DNA of 64,000 nt, taken from positions 201,425 through 265,424 of the forward strand of contig JAPYSU010000001.1 of the NCBI GenBank assembly GCA_029936425.1. Reading direction: 5' to 3'. The stretch comes from Litorimonas sp. Its GTDB lineage: Bacteria > Pseudomonadota > Alphaproteobacteria > Caulobacterales > Maricaulaceae. The number at the start of each line of letters is the position of its first letter. Within the stretch, counting starts at the first letter, position 1. Positions 44,187 to 53,228 of this stretch are shown one piece after another. The translations under genes and the position numbers were made by a program. The notes below the pieces were generated by a model. That model worked only from the letters and a program-made list of their open reading frames with translations, had not been told where the DNA came from and made no database searches.

Positions 44187-45290
44187 ATGGCTGAAAATCA
44201 GGGATATAATGGCGACCACACCATTCGGGCGAGTCTGCTGTTCATCGCTTTTATTCTCGGTATTGCGCTACTCTACGTTATTCGAGACATCATTACGCCC
44301 TTTGCCTTGGCCGTTTTTATATGGCTGATCATAGATGCTTTCGCTCGGTGGATGCACCGTCTTTCTGACAAAATTCCGTATTGGCTGGCCTTGGCGGTGG
44401 CCGTCTTGACCGTTGTAGCCGCTTTCATTGGCATTGGGTTTATTATAGCCAATACGGCGTCTGATGTCGCAAAGCAGGCTCCATTATATGAGAGCCGAAT
44501 ACAGGAAATTTTTGACTGGTTAGGGCAAGTGACCGGGCAGGAGAATATTAGTTTTTCCTCTCTGAACGAGCGATTTGAGCTTAGTGCGAAATTACAGGCC
44601 GGTCTGGCAGGGTTCGCCTCTTCCATCCAGGGAGTTCTCGGCGACATCAGTTTTATTGCCATTTATGTAGCTTTTCTTTTTGCGGCTCAGTCAAGTTTTC
44701 CGAAAAAGATGGATGATTTGTTCCCAGACAAGTCTGATCGGTCCCGCGCGGCAAAAGTTGGCGAACGTATTCGCCATTCTATTGAAAAATATCTCGGTGT
44801 GCAGACGATCATCAGCCTGATGCAGACGGTGGTGTCCTATATTGGAATGACCGCCCTTGGACTGGACAACGCTCTATTTTGGGCCCTGGTCATTTTCATC
44901 TTGAACTACATTCCCATCGTCGGCGGACTGGCAGCGGTCGCCTTACCTGTCATTTTTGCCGCCGTTCAGTTTGACAGCGTCGGACGCATCGGTCTTCTGG
45001 CAGGCATACTCTTTGGCGCACAATTTATTATCGGAAATACCATTCAGCCGAAGATGATGGGAGACAGTATGAACTTGTCTGCCCTGGTTGTCCTGCTGTC
45101 CCTAACCCTTTGGGGCGCGCTCTGGGGCGGTGTGGGCGCGTTTTTGTCTGCGCCTTTGACAGTCATTATTATGATTGTTTTGGCTCAGTTTCCGACAACA
45201 CACTGGATTGCCGTCCTCCTTTCGGCGGATGGTCAGCCGGATTTGGATCCGGAGGAAAAGGCCCATAAAAATGCAAAACCCTCTCTTTGA
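44187..45290 (+). CDS. AI-2E/PerM-family membrane permease
   Basis: From ATG 44187 (GGGAGAG six bases before) 367 residues with about eight membrane helices. It has the AI-2E family pattern: paired N-terminal helices, a long periplasmic segment (about 80-150), then PIVGGLAAVALPVIFAA, GNTIQPKMMGDSMNLSALVV and WGALWGGVGAFLSAPLTVI. Members export varied substrates or act as Na+/H+ antiporters, so no substrate is claimed. Confidence 0.85.
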   Translation: MAENQGYNGDHTIRASLLFIAFILGIALLYVIRDIITPFALAVFIWLIIDAFARWMHRLSDKIPYWLALAVAVLTVVAAFIGIGFIIANTASDVAKQAPLYESRIQEIFDWLGQVTGQENISFSSLNERFELSAKLQAGLAGFASSIQGVLGDISFIAIYVAFLFAAQSSFPKKMDDLFPDKSDRSRAAKVGERIRHSIEKYLGVQTIISLMQTVVSYIGMTALGLDNALFWALVIFILNYIPIVGGLAAVALPVIFAAVQFDSVGRIGLLAGILFGAQFIIGNTIQPKMMGDSMNLSALVVLLSLTLWGALWGGVGAFLSAPLTVIIMIVLAQFPTTHWIAVLLSADGQPDLDPEEKAHKNAKPSL

Positions 45291-45382
45291 CTGGGAGGTC
45301 CCAGACAGGCCGTTACATAATTTCACGCAGCTGTGATGGGTCTGTCAATCGCATCATTTGAGAATTACGCTATACAGGATTT

Positions 45383-46129
45383 ATGAAAACATTCTCTCTC
45401 ATAACTGCAACCTCTTCTTTAGCTCTCTTGGCCTTTGCCGGACTTAGCTTTGCCCAGGACAAGGCAGAGCCAAATTCACAAAGCCTGATAAAATCTGCCG
45501 CGTCGCAATCGGCGCAGCCGGATTATGTCCTGGAGCTTTTTACCTCCCAAGGCTGTTCATCCTGTCCGCCCGCCAATAAATTTGCGTCTGAGCTGGCTCA
45601 AAGTCGGGAAGATGTGCTCGTCCTGTCCTACGGCGTGACCTATTGGGATTATCTGGGCTGGAAAGATACGTTTGGAGACCCGGCTTTTACCCAGCGTCAG
45701 CGTGATTACGGTAAATCCCTCGGCGCCCGAAATGTCTATACGCCGCAAATGGTGCTCAATGGCTCAGCGCATAGTCCGCGCTATTCCAATTCAGATGTCA
45801 CGTCTATGCCTTTGCCCAAATCGCGACCTGAGGCGAGCTTGTCCCTGACCTCTGATGGGAAGCTTAGCGTTCAGGCCGATGTCCCGGCCAATTATAAATT
45901 ATCGCTTATCCGCTATACTCCTGGTCTGCAGGAAGTGGCTGTCAAAAGAGGCGAGAACGGCGGACGAACTCTGAAAATAGAAAATGTGGTCGATGAAGTT
46001 CAGAGCCCCGAATGGGCCGGACACCCTTTATTGGTGGAGTCTGCCTTGGAGCCGGATCAAACCTATGCCGCGATTTTTCATGAACCTGATTCCGTCGAAG
46101 TCGTAACGGCCGCTATACTTAAACGCTAG
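45383..46129 (+). CDS. exported DUF1223 thioredoxin-like protein
   Basis: A 248-residue protein with an export signal (about 1-24, ending SFAQ). The core YVLELFTSQGCSSCPPANKF has a thioredoxin-like CxxC, followed by VLVLSYGVTYWDYLGWKDTF, the DUF1223 hallmark, and YTPQMVLNG. It is widespread in Alphaproteobacteria with unknown substrate, probably periplasmic redox work. The ATG lies directly after a CAGGA-type site. Confidence 0.85.
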   Translation: MKTFSLITATSSLALLAFAGLSFAQDKAEPNSQSLIKSAASQSAQPDYVLELFTSQGCSSCPPANKFASELAQSREDVLVLSYGVTYWDYLGWKDTFGDPAFTQRQRDYGKSLGARNVYTPQMVLNGSAHSPRYSNSDVTSMPLPKSRPEASLSLTSDGKLSVQADVPANYKLSLIRYTPGLQEVAVKRGENGGRTLKIENVVDEVQSPEWAGHPLLVESALEPDQTYAAIFHEPDSVEVVTAAILKR

Positions 46130-46157
46130 GTTTCAGACAAATATCCTGCACAAACAA

Positions 46158-46202
46158 GAAAACGGATTATCCGCCGGGCTGAAGAGCGAAAAATCCGTTT
46201 TC
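46158..46202. terminator. candidate terminator hairpin after DUF1223
   Basis: GAAAACGGATT (46158-46168) pairs with AATCCGTTTTC (46192-46202) across a 23-base loop. It is the only structured element in the 361-base gap to DUF2794; I see no gene in the rest of the gap. Confidence 0.55.
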
Positions 46203-46490
46203 CGGTCTGTGCCCGAAAGATCGGTAACAGGCCTTGGAGTGGGAGTCTTAAATGTTGATTGACGTTAGGTGGCAGAACCCGGGGGCTGGGGGGCTGTAAG
46301 AAAACCGCGTTCTTCCAAATATCGCCAATCAACACCTTTCCAATGACGTTATTGTTTGTTCGGATAGAGACGGAAATAAGGCAAAATTGCGGCATCTTAT
46401 TACGCTTCGGATAAGGTGCTTAATATCCGTTAAGACTTTGCAAGTTGCTATGGACTTGCCGAAACGGGTTTGCGCCCATAGATATAGGCT

Positions 46491-46856
46491 ATGTCGAATA
46501 TTATTCCCTTGCCTCCCAAGACATCTCAGCAGCCTTCCGCCAACCAAACGAAACGCCCAAGCCAGGTCGCGTTTGACCGTCGGGAGCTGGGACTTATTCT
46601 GAATGTTTATGGGCAAATGGTCTCAAAGGGGGATTGGAAAGACTATGCTATGGATTTTCTGCGCGACAAAGCCGTCTTCTCTATTTACCGAAAAGCGACG
46701 GAACACGCGCTCTACCGGATTGAGAAAGTTCCGGAATTAAGACAGAAACAGGGTCAATTTGCGGTTATTGCGCCGGGTGGACTCGTTTTAAAGCGGGGGC
46801 ACGATCTAGCGACTGTTTTAAGGGTTTTTGACAAACAACGTTTTCGAACGGTTTGA
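46491..46856 (+). CDS. DUF2794 protein
   Basis: A 121-residue soluble protein matching DUF2794, a small alphaproteobacterial family. Landmarks are VAFDRRELGLILNVYGQMV, WKDYAMDFLRDKAVFSIYRK and ALYRIEKVPELRQKQGQF. Function unknown. It is followed by a convergent terminator. Confidence 0.85.
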   Translation: MSNIIPLPPKTSQQPSANQTKRPSQVAFDRRELGLILNVYGQMVSKGDWKDYAMDFLRDKAVFSIYRKATEHALYRIEKVPELRQKQGQFAVIAPGGLVLKRGHDLATVLRVFDKQRFRTV

Positions 46857-46875
46857 GACTAGGGTAACCACAAAA

Positions 46876-46898
46876 AAACCCGCTCAAAGAGCGGGTTT
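46876..46898. terminator. bidirectional terminator
   Basis: AAACCCGCTC pairs with GAGCGGGTTT across an AAA loop, with flanking A/T runs, between the convergent DUF2794 and Bax-inhibitor genes. Confidence 0.88.
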
Positions 46899-46921
46899 CA
46901 AACTCAAAGATTTTGGAAATA

Positions 46922-47650
46922 TTATTCGCGCCCAAACAGGTTCATCAGGATTGAGAACATGTTGATAAAGGCGAGAAGGAGGGAAGCGGCGCCAAATGCG
47001 CTTAGCTTTTTCATCATCTCAGGATTTCCAACAGATCCGTAATAGATACGTTTCAGCGTTTGTGTTTCCCACGCCGTAATCGCAGCAATAGCGGCCAGAG
47101 CGATCACATTCATGACAATCGCAAAAGTGCCTCCGCCGACGATGGACAGGGCTGGGACAAACATGCCGACAAAGCCGATAATGATAAAGCCAAGGAAGGC
47201 CGCGGCGGCATATTTGATAATCGCATTGAGGTTAAAGCCGGTTGTATATCCGAACAGGCTCAGTGCGCCAAACATGGCAACCGTCATGAAGAAAATCTTC
47301 GCAACAATCATTGGATTGTAGAGAGCGGCATAGGCCGACATCAACACACCCATAAAGGCGGCAAAGCCAAACAGGAAGGCGAGTACGCCGCCCAGGCTCA
47401 TGGACGGGAGTTTACGCCCGACGGCGCCAAACCCGAAAACGATAATGAAGAAAGAGGCAATCGCCACAACAGGGTTATAAACCAAACCCAGCAGGTTCGG
47501 ATTTGCAATAATTGCCTGTCCGACAAAAAAGGCTACGCCGGCGGTAACGGCCATCGCCATCGCCATATAGCGGTAAGTGCCAAGCATAAAACTACGCAAA
47601 CCAACATCGGTTTCCGCGCCATGGCTGACGGGGTTATTATAGTCGTTCAT
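46922..47650 (-). CDS. Bax inhibitor-1/YccA family membrane protein
   Basis: A 242-residue integral membrane protein with seven hydrophobic helices. Family marks are the FGAVGRKL loop, ATVAMFGALSLFGYTTG-like helices and the C-terminal AFGAASLLLAFINMFSILMNL. In E. coli YccA interacts with FtsH; TMBIM-type Ca2+ leak activity is known for other members. Upstream region 47651-47788 is A+T-rich. Confidence 0.9.
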   Translation of the reverse strand: MNDYNNPVSHGAETDVGLRSFMLGTYRYMAMAMAVTAGVAFFVGQAIIANPNLLGLVYNPVVAIASFFIIVFGFGAVGRKLPSMSLGGVLAFLFGFAAFMGVLMSAYAALYNPMIVAKIFFMTVAMFGALSLFGYTTGFNLNAIIKYAAAAFLGFIIIGFVGMFVPALSIVGGGTFAIVMNVIALAAIAAITAWETQTLKRIYYGSVGNPEMMKKLSAFGAASLLLAFINMFSILMNLFGRE

Positions 47651-47788
47651 AAAACGCTCCTTTAATCAACTTTCCATATGGATTCATACGGTCATTGCGT
47701 TGAACTGTGAGCTATATATAGTCTATTTTCTTCATAATACCAAGAGATAGCGCCGAATTGCGCCTAAAAATTTACAGGACTTATTGAT

Positions 47789-48829
47789 ATGGAAAAACGC
47801 CGTTTGGGGAAAACAGATATTCACGTCACATCCGTTTGTTTAGGCACTATGACCTGGGGAGAGCAAAATACAGAAAAGGAAGCCCATGACCAGCTTGACT
47901 ATGCTCTTGATCGCGGAGTTAACTTTATTGACGCTGCCGAAATGTACCCTGTGCCGGGTCGGGCCGAAACACAGGGCCGAACGGAGAAATATATAGGCAG
48001 CTGGATAGAGGCGCGAAAAAACCGCGATCAATATATTCTGGCAACGAAAGTTGTGGGGAGGTCTGAAATGACCTGGACACGCGATTCTGAAAAACTGACA
48101 CGCCAAACACCGGCGCAAATTGACGAAGCTGTTGAAAAGTCTCTTAAACGCCTCAAAACGGATTATATTGATCTGTATCAACTGCACTGGCCGGACCGCC
48201 CTATTAACGGCTTTGGCTTCCATAGTTACAAGGACTATGCCGAAGACGATATGGTTGCATTTGAAGATATTCTCGGCGCGCTCAATCGTCATGTGGAAAA
48301 AGGCAATATACGTCATATCGGTCTTTCCAATGAATATAGCTGGGCCACAATGAAACTTCTGCAACTGGCCGAAGCAAATGGCTGGCCGCGTATTGTGTCA
48401 AATCAATGTGTCTATAGTCTTGTGGCGCGCCGCTTTGATTATGAACGAGCAGAAATCGCTATGCGCGAAAAGGTCGGATTGCTCGCATATTCTCCCCTCT
48501 CCATGGGGCTTCTGACCGGGAAGTATGATGACGGCACGGCGCCAAAAGGCTCGCGCAAAGATCTGTTTCCATCCTTTCTGGGGCGTTATGACTTAGCGGA
48601 TGAGGCTGTTTTGGATTGCAATAAAACGGCACAAAAGCTTGACTTAACGCCGACGCAATTTGCCTTGAAGTTCGTTGAAAGTCGTCAATTTGTTACGTCA
48701 AATATCATCGGCGCAACATCTCTTGCGCAATTGGAGGAAAATATTGACGCACATGATATTGAGTGGACCGAAGAGATGGAGGCCGAGGCAGACCGGATCC
48801 ATCAAACTTATCGATCTCCTGTGACTTAA
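47789..48829 (+). CDS. aldo/keto reductase (Tas-like)
   Basis: A 346-residue (beta/alpha)8 NADPH-dependent oxidoreductase. The start MEKRRLGKTDIHVTSVCLGT is typical. FIDAAEMYP holds the catalytic Asp and Tyr, ILATKVV the Lys, and LYQLHWPDRP the His. The long form with YDDGTAPKGSRKDLFP resembles Tas. The physiological carbonyl substrate is unknown. Confidence 0.9.
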   Translation: MEKRRLGKTDIHVTSVCLGTMTWGEQNTEKEAHDQLDYALDRGVNFIDAAEMYPVPGRAETQGRTEKYIGSWIEARKNRDQYILATKVVGRSEMTWTRDSEKLTRQTPAQIDEAVEKSLKRLKTDYIDLYQLHWPDRPINGFGFHSYKDYAEDDMVAFEDILGALNRHVEKGNIRHIGLSNEYSWATMKLLQLAEANGWPRIVSNQCVYSLVARRFDYERAEIAMREKVGLLAYSPLSMGLLTGKYDDGTAPKGSRKDLFPSFLGRYDLADEAVLDCNKTAQKLDLTPTQFALKFVESRQFVTSNIIGATSLAQLEENIDAHDIEWTEEMEAEADRIHQTYRSPVT

Positions 48830-48844
48830 GCCTGGGGCAGTATC

Positions 48845-49384
48845 TTGATCCTTTTTGCCGCCATAAAGATGCAGCCGCGTACAGTTGCGGCGCTGACCCG
48901 GATTCAAAGGGGTGTGTCGGGCGCAAGGTGGTCAGACCCGGAGAAATTCCATATTACAGTCGGATATTTTGGCGAGGTCGATGACGATCACGCAGAAGAG
49001 CTTGACCGCGAGCTGGCCCGGCTGCGGCTAACCTCTTTTGAATTATCTCTTAAGGGCGTCAATCATTTCGGCAAAACCGAGCCCCATTCTCTCTGGGCCG
49101 GGGTCAATCCGCACCCGTCGCTAACCCGCATCCATGACCATTGCCGGGTGGCGGCGCGGCGTGTGGGCATAACAATGGAAAAACGCAAATTTACACCCCA
49201 TGTAACCCTTGCTTATTTGAAAAAAGACGCGTCTATCGACCGTATCATCAAGTTTGAGCAACGTCTGGCTGACTTCGAAGCCGGGCCGTTTCTCGTTGAT
49301 GAGTTTTTGCTTTTTTCAAGCTGGAAAAAAGTGAGGGGGCCAAATGTGTATCGGATGGAGGCAAGCTACCCCCTCCTGGGGTAA
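48845..49384 (+). CDS. thpR: RNA 2',3'-cyclic 3'-phosphodiesterase
   Basis: A 179-residue 2H phosphoesterase. Two HxT/V motifs are seen, KFHITVGYFGEV and FTPHVTLAYLKK, with the correct spacing for ThpR (formerly LigT). It hydrolyses cyclic phosphates on tRNA ends. TTG 48845 is taken as the start because the beta strand ILFAAIKMQ opens there and GGGGCAG precedes it. It follows the aldo/keto reductase by 15 bp. Confidence 0.9.
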   Translation: MILFAAIKMQPRTVAALTRIQRGVSGARWSDPEKFHITVGYFGEVDDDHAEELDRELARLRLTSFELSLKGVNHFGKTEPHSLWAGVNPHPSLTRIHDHCRVAARRVGITMEKRKFTPHVTLAYLKKDASIDRIIKFEQRLADFEAGPFLVDEFLLFSSWKKVRGPNVYRMEASYPLLG

Positions 49385-49458
49385 GAGGTCTGGTCGGGCC
49401 GCCAAAAATCATTGACGACAAAAGCCTGCGGCGCTAAACGCCCGCACCACACTGGCTT

Positions 49459-49545
49459 GCCCTGGTGGCGGAATTGGTAGACGCGCTAGCTTCAGGTGCT
49501 AGTTTCTGTATGGAAGTGGAAGTTCGAGTCTTCTCCAGGGCACCA
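49459..49545 (+). tRNA. tRNA-Leu (CAG)
   Basis: A type II tRNA with a long variable arm. The 5' acceptor GCCCTGG pairs with CCAGGGC at the 3' end, the encoded CCA is 49543-49545, the D arm contains GGTAGACG, and the anticodon loop TTCAGGT gives CAG. The T arm contains GTTCGAGTC. Its 3' end serves as the attachment site of the island that starts here. Confidence 0.95.
49521..49545 (+). other. attL: tRNA-Leu 3' end
   Basis: The last 25 bases of the tRNA gene, AGTTCG...CTCCAGGGCACCA. The 63015-63038 copy shares 20 of 24 aligned positions with one gap. Confidence 0.65.
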
Positions 49546-49620
49546 AATCGCAATTTTTTAACATCCTATAACGCCCGATTTTCTTGGTAGTGGTGGTGAT
49601 TGGCTGTACGTTGTCCGGAG

Positions 49621-50895
49621 ATGTCTAGCGGTGAGGGTATATTCGACCGAACTGGGGGTACTTTCTGGAGGTATCCTTTTCATACCCCCGATGATTGGGA
49701 TTATGGATTACCGCTGACAGATAGGAAAATTAAGGCACTAAAGCCCAAAGACAAGCCTTATAAGGTTTCGGATTTTGATGGGCTTTATGTGAATGTCACG
49801 CTCGGCGGATCACGGCTGTGGCGGTTTAAATTCCGATATGAAGGCAAAGAGGGGCTTTTATCGTTTGGGCGTTATCCGGCCATAAGCTTGCAAGATGCCC
49901 GTAAAATGCGGGATGAGGCGCGTTCCTTATTGGCGAAAGGTGTCAATCCATCGACAAAAAAGGCCGAGGAAAAGGCTATTGCCGCTGGGAAAGCTGAAAA
50001 CAGTTTCAATAAATTTGCTGACCTGTTCGTAGAGAAAGCCCGCAAAGAAGGTCGCGCCGATGTTACGATCAATAAGATGCGATGGCTTTTAGACGATGCC
50101 CGCGCCGATTTTGGCGAAATGCCGATTTCGGAAATTACGCCGCGAATCGTCTTGAAGACCCTTCGAAAGCGCGAAAAGCTGGAGCAATACGAAACTGCCA
50201 AACGGATGCGATCCCGTATCGGCGGCGTTTTTCGGTATGCGGTGGCCAGCGGGCAAGCGGATAATGACCCAACTTTTGCTTTGAAAGATGCCTTGATTCG
50301 TCCGACCGTCACCCACCGGGCGGCGATAACGGATGAAGAGACGTTGACCCAATTCTTAAAAGCGCTGGAAGGATATGGCGGGCGGCGCATGACGGTGATT
50401 GCGCTTAGGCTGTTAATGCTCTTCGCCCTACGTCCCAGCGAATTACGCAAAGCACGATGGGAAGAGTTTGATTTTAAAGAGCATGTTTTCAATGTGCCAG
50501 CGGAACGCATGAAAATGCGGCGACCCCATGCCGTGCCCCTGACCGCTACGGCGCTGGAACTCTTGAAAGAGCTTAAAGACCTAACTGGCTGGGGCGATTT
50601 GCTCTTTCCGGCGCAAACGTCCGCGCATAAGCCAATGAGTGAAAACACGTTAAACCAAGCCTTGCGCCGGATGGGATTCGGGCCGGATGAGGCCACGTCA
50701 CACGGTTTTCGCTCGACCTTTTCGACTTTTGCCAATGAAAGCGGGTTATGGAATCCCGACGCCATTGAAGCCTACTCTTCCAGGCAGGATACCAATTCAG
50801 TGCGCCGTGCATACAATAGGAGTCAGTATTGGGAAGAGCGAGTGAGGATTGCGGAATGGTGGTCGCAAAAACTGGCGGTAATGACCAATGGTTAA
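49621..50895 (+). CDS. tyrosine-recombinase integrase (P4/DUF4102 type)
   Basis: The conserved protein begins at LPLTDRKIKALKPKDKPYKV, the normal N terminus of DUF4102 integrases. Its codon is TTA, where an ATG or TTG start would be expected, so translation must begin upstream; ATG 49621, with CCGGAG touching it, is chosen, giving 424 residues. The SAM-like core-binding domain (about 125-210) and catalytic residues follow: Arg in ALRPSELRKARW, HGFRSTF (HxxR) and Tyr in RRAYNRSQYW. It would recombine attP with tRNA-Leu. It overlaps the next gene by 8 bp. Confidence 0.85.
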   Translation: MSSGEGIFDRTGGTFWRYPFHTPDDWDYGLPLTDRKIKALKPKDKPYKVSDFDGLYVNVTLGGSRLWRFKFRYEGKEGLLSFGRYPAISLQDARKMRDEARSLLAKGVNPSTKKAEEKAIAAGKAENSFNKFADLFVEKARKEGRADVTINKMRWLLDDARADFGEMPISEITPRIVLKTLRKREKLEQYETAKRMRSRIGGVFRYAVASGQADNDPTFALKDALIRPTVTHRAAITDEETLTQFLKALEGYGGRRMTVIALRLLMLFALRPSELRKARWEEFDFKEHVFNVPAERMKMRRPHAVPLTATALELLKELKDLTGWGDLLFPAQTSAHKPMSENTLNQALRRMGFGPDEATSHGFRSTFSTFANESGLWNPDAIEAYSSRQDTNSVRRAYNRSQYWEERVRIAEWWSQKLAVMTNG

Positions 50896-51943
50896 TGATC
50901 TTTATGAAGTTCCGGAAAAATGGTTTTTGCCAGATGCTGTCAATTGGCTTGCTTTCAATATTTTGCCTTTCCAGGTCTTTAGCCAAAACAAAGTTAATAT
51001 TAGGAGCTCATTTGAGCAATTAGGCATAAATTTATTTGACATTGAAGAGTTGGTTTCACCAGCGTGTTTCAGCCCAGAACAAACAAATTATTTGGGTTTG
51101 GCTAAAGACCCAAGATGGATACAAAGCAACGAACAAAGATTAGGGGGTGAATATCTGCGATCTCCTGAGCATTATGAAAGGTCTGTCCAAATAATATTTG
51201 ATGATACCGAAAGCTCACAAAACGTGCCGAAACCAAGTCGAATTCAAACTCTTATAGTAAAAAATAACACTTATTCTACAACTGACAGGCACAATTTAGC
51301 AAAGCATAAGCTCAAGTTAATCAAACGCGCTACCGAATTTGAAATATACAAAGTGAAATGGATGCAGGAATTAGAGCATAAACTTCAAGCTCATAGGAAT
51401 AGAGTTTTGTATTTACTTCGCTCAAAATCCATAGTTGCAGAGGGTATCTTACTGAATCCTTCAAGAGAACAAAGCTCCGATTATAAGTTGGAAGTTCAAG
51501 AGGCTTACAATGACTATTTGAGGTTGCGGAACTTTGATAGTTACCCTTTCACACCTATTCCGGCCGAAGCTTGGAATCACGAGAATGTTTCATGGAATGC
51601 ATCTTCCTTAAAAATTGGAAGCCGAGTGTACGTATTAGCACGATTTTCCAAGCAGAATGCACTTCAAGCGATGCCAATTGAGGCTTCAGAAAAAATTTTA
51701 GAAAGCGAAAAAGACCGAGGCCTTGGGAGGCCTAAAAAGTACTGGGATAGAGTTCTTAGCCGAGCGCTTGAAATAACGAATGGTGGTGCTTCTCACATTA
51801 AACAGGATGCCTTAGCTCAACAATTGCGAGACTGGTATGTAGAAAGCTTTGGTAGCGATATTAGTTTGTCCGCGATTAAAAAGAAACTCAAAGAGTATAA
51901 AGAAAATAAAATCCTTGATGTAGAAAAATTCAAAGAGCTTTAA
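50888..51943 (+). CDS. unknown island protein with an AT-hook-like motif
   Basis: A 351-residue protein of no recognised family, starting inside the end of the integrase gene. The central stretch (about 150-190) is Lys/Arg-rich and helical; GRPKKYWDRV at about 280 is a GRPKK AT-hook-like sequence, and the C terminus is a lysine-rich helix. A DNA-associated role in integration or element control is inferred only from position and basicity. Confidence 0.5.
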   Translation: MVNDLYEVPEKWFLPDAVNWLAFNILPFQVFSQNKVNIRSSFEQLGINLFDIEELVSPACFSPEQTNYLGLAKDPRWIQSNEQRLGGEYLRSPEHYERSVQIIFDDTESSQNVPKPSRIQTLIVKNNTYSTTDRHNLAKHKLKLIKRATEFEIYKVKWMQELEHKLQAHRNRVLYLLRSKSIVAEGILLNPSREQSSDYKLEVQEAYNDYLRLRNFDSYPFTPIPAEAWNHENVSWNASSLKIGSRVYVLARFSKQNALQAMPIEASEKILESEKDRGLGRPKKYWDRVLSRALEITNGGASHIKQDALAQQLRDWYVESFGSDISLSAIKKKLKEYKENKILDVEKFKEL

Positions 51944-52081
51944 GTTAAAATTTGAGAAATTAAGTCGTTATCTGATTTATTGTGAGATTGATTACGATGA
52001 TTTTGAGATAGCAATTACTGGAAGACTAAATCCATAATTAATAAGTTCTCTTCGGACATAGAAGTCTGAAGGAGAATAATA

Positions 52082-52276
52082 ATGGACGATCCCAAATTTC
52101 CACGAACCGGCCTCGTTAGGCTATCCCAAATATTAGGTCCAATAGGGCCTATTCCAGTTTCAAAATCGACATGGTGGCAGGGTGTAAAAGACGGTCGGTT
52201 TCCCGAGCCAAGGAAACTTGGGCCAAGAACCACTGTGTGGCGTGTTGAAGATATCCGCGCTCTCTTTGAAGATTAA
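52082..52276 (+). CDS. AlpA-like excisionase/regulator
   Basis: A 64-residue protein of the AlpA group: GLVRLSQILGPIGPIPVSKS, a helix-turn-helix, then GRFPEPRKLGPRTTVWRVED, the conserved AlpA tail. It would control integrase expression or excision. AAGGAGAATAATA precedes ATG 52082. Its position near the left end of the island fits. Confidence 0.85.
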   Translation: MDDPKFPRTGLVRLSQILGPIGPIPVSKSTWWQGVKDGRFPEPRKLGPRTTVWRVEDIRALFED

Positions 52277-52330
52277 ACTTTAGCGTTAAAAGCAGAGCTT
52301 GCTAAAAGTAACTTTACGAAAGTTGTAAGA

Positions 52331-52705
52331 ATGGAGGAAAGAGATCATCGAAATGTAGATCCCGAGTTTTCGAAGAAAAAAGATGCGTTATCAGCAACTG
52401 CAAGACTAATAATCCGACAAAATATAGATAGAGTGTGGATGTCTTGTTTGTCTTCATCGGAATACAAGATCGTAAGCTTTATATATGACCGAACGATTGG
52501 GTGGGGGCTATCATTTGAAAGGATCAGTCTCAATGAATTTGGGACTGGACGAAGGAATACTTTTTGCGGAACGGGTCTTTCCAGGCGGTGCATTATAACA
52601 GTTCTTAATAAACTTGAGCGTCAGGGAGTTATATACAGAAATGGCAATAATAAATCCCAAAAAAAGTATAAATTGAACATATACTGGATGCCGAAAGGTG
52701 ACTAA
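52331..52705 (+). CDS. winged-helix replication-protein-like N-terminal fragment
   Basis: A 124-residue protein with a winged HTH: SSSEYKIVSFIYDRTIGWGL, RISLNEFGTG, LSRRCIITVLNKLERQGVIYRNG and KKYKLN. This is the phage replication protein O-like/Rep N-terminal pattern. The downstream DNA still looks coding in pieces but is broken by stops, so this is probably the surviving first part of a degraded gene. Confidence 0.6.
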   Translation: MEERDHRNVDPEFSKKKDALSATARLIIRQNIDRVWMSCLSSSEYKIVSFIYDRTIGWGLSFERISLNEFGTGRRNTFCGTGLSRRCIITVLNKLERQGVIYRNGNNKSQKKYKLNIYWMPKGD

Positions 52706-52833
52706 AGCAAGGTGAAAAGGACGGAAATTTGTGATGTTTCAGCCTGACACTACCCGGGTGCAAGCTTTGCATTAGTTAGTGCAATATCTGCACCCCTTTA
52801 TAAAGAACCTTTCTTATAAAAAACTTTCTTATA

Positions 52834-53128
52834 AAGGAAAGAGAGAGCTTCGGCTGACGCCTCGCTCCAACAATCTTCTCAGGAAGTCCCTATCCGTTCT
52901 CGCGAGAGAGCTAAGTTAGACGCGGCGATTGCAAAGGCTCAGGAACTGAGCGCCGAGAAACTAGCGAAGCGCGAGGCTCGTTACCGAAAGAGCTACAGCG
53001 TGAGACGCTACCTCGCTGCGCGGGAGTTAACTATGAAGAACAATAATATCAAATGCCCCGGATCAAACCAATACCTTCCTTGCCGTGTATTAGTTTTGAA
53101 GAGGAGTGCCAGTAATATAAATTCATAA
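52834..53128 (+). pseudogene. degraded continuation of the replication-like gene
   Basis: A frame without stops from about 52834 to TAA 53126-53128 encodes a charged helical string (SREKAKLD-like, here RERAKLDAAIAKAQELSAEK and LAKREARYRKS) but has no start codon before the late ATG at 53032. In-frame stops (TAG/TAA near 52774 and 52831) separate it from the 52331-52705 gene. It reads as a frameshifted, decayed C-terminal half. The 692-base stretch 52706-53397 holds this remnant and the palindrome at 53189, nothing else recognised. Confidence 0.4.
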
Positions 53129-53188
53129 GCCTGGTTTTTTAGGTACTACCTTTTAGACTATTTTTAAAACTTCGAGAGACAATTTTTA

Positions 53189-53228
53189 ATTACTCAATTA
53201 GTGTACCCAGGTACACTAATTGAGTAAT
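53189..53228. repeat. perfect 40-bp palindrome
   Basis: Arms 53189-53207 and 53210-53228 are exact reverse complements over 19 bp with a 2-bp centre. The arm starts ATTACTCAATTAG and contains TGTACC. It has no T-run, so it is not an ordinary terminator. It may be an operator, a replication or transfer origin element, or a recombination site. Confidence 0.85.

Noticed and set aside
49872..50765. 297-codon open frame antisense to the integrase
   Set aside because: Serine/arginine-rich shadow; the plus strand has the catalytic Arg, His and Tyr of a tyrosine recombinase.
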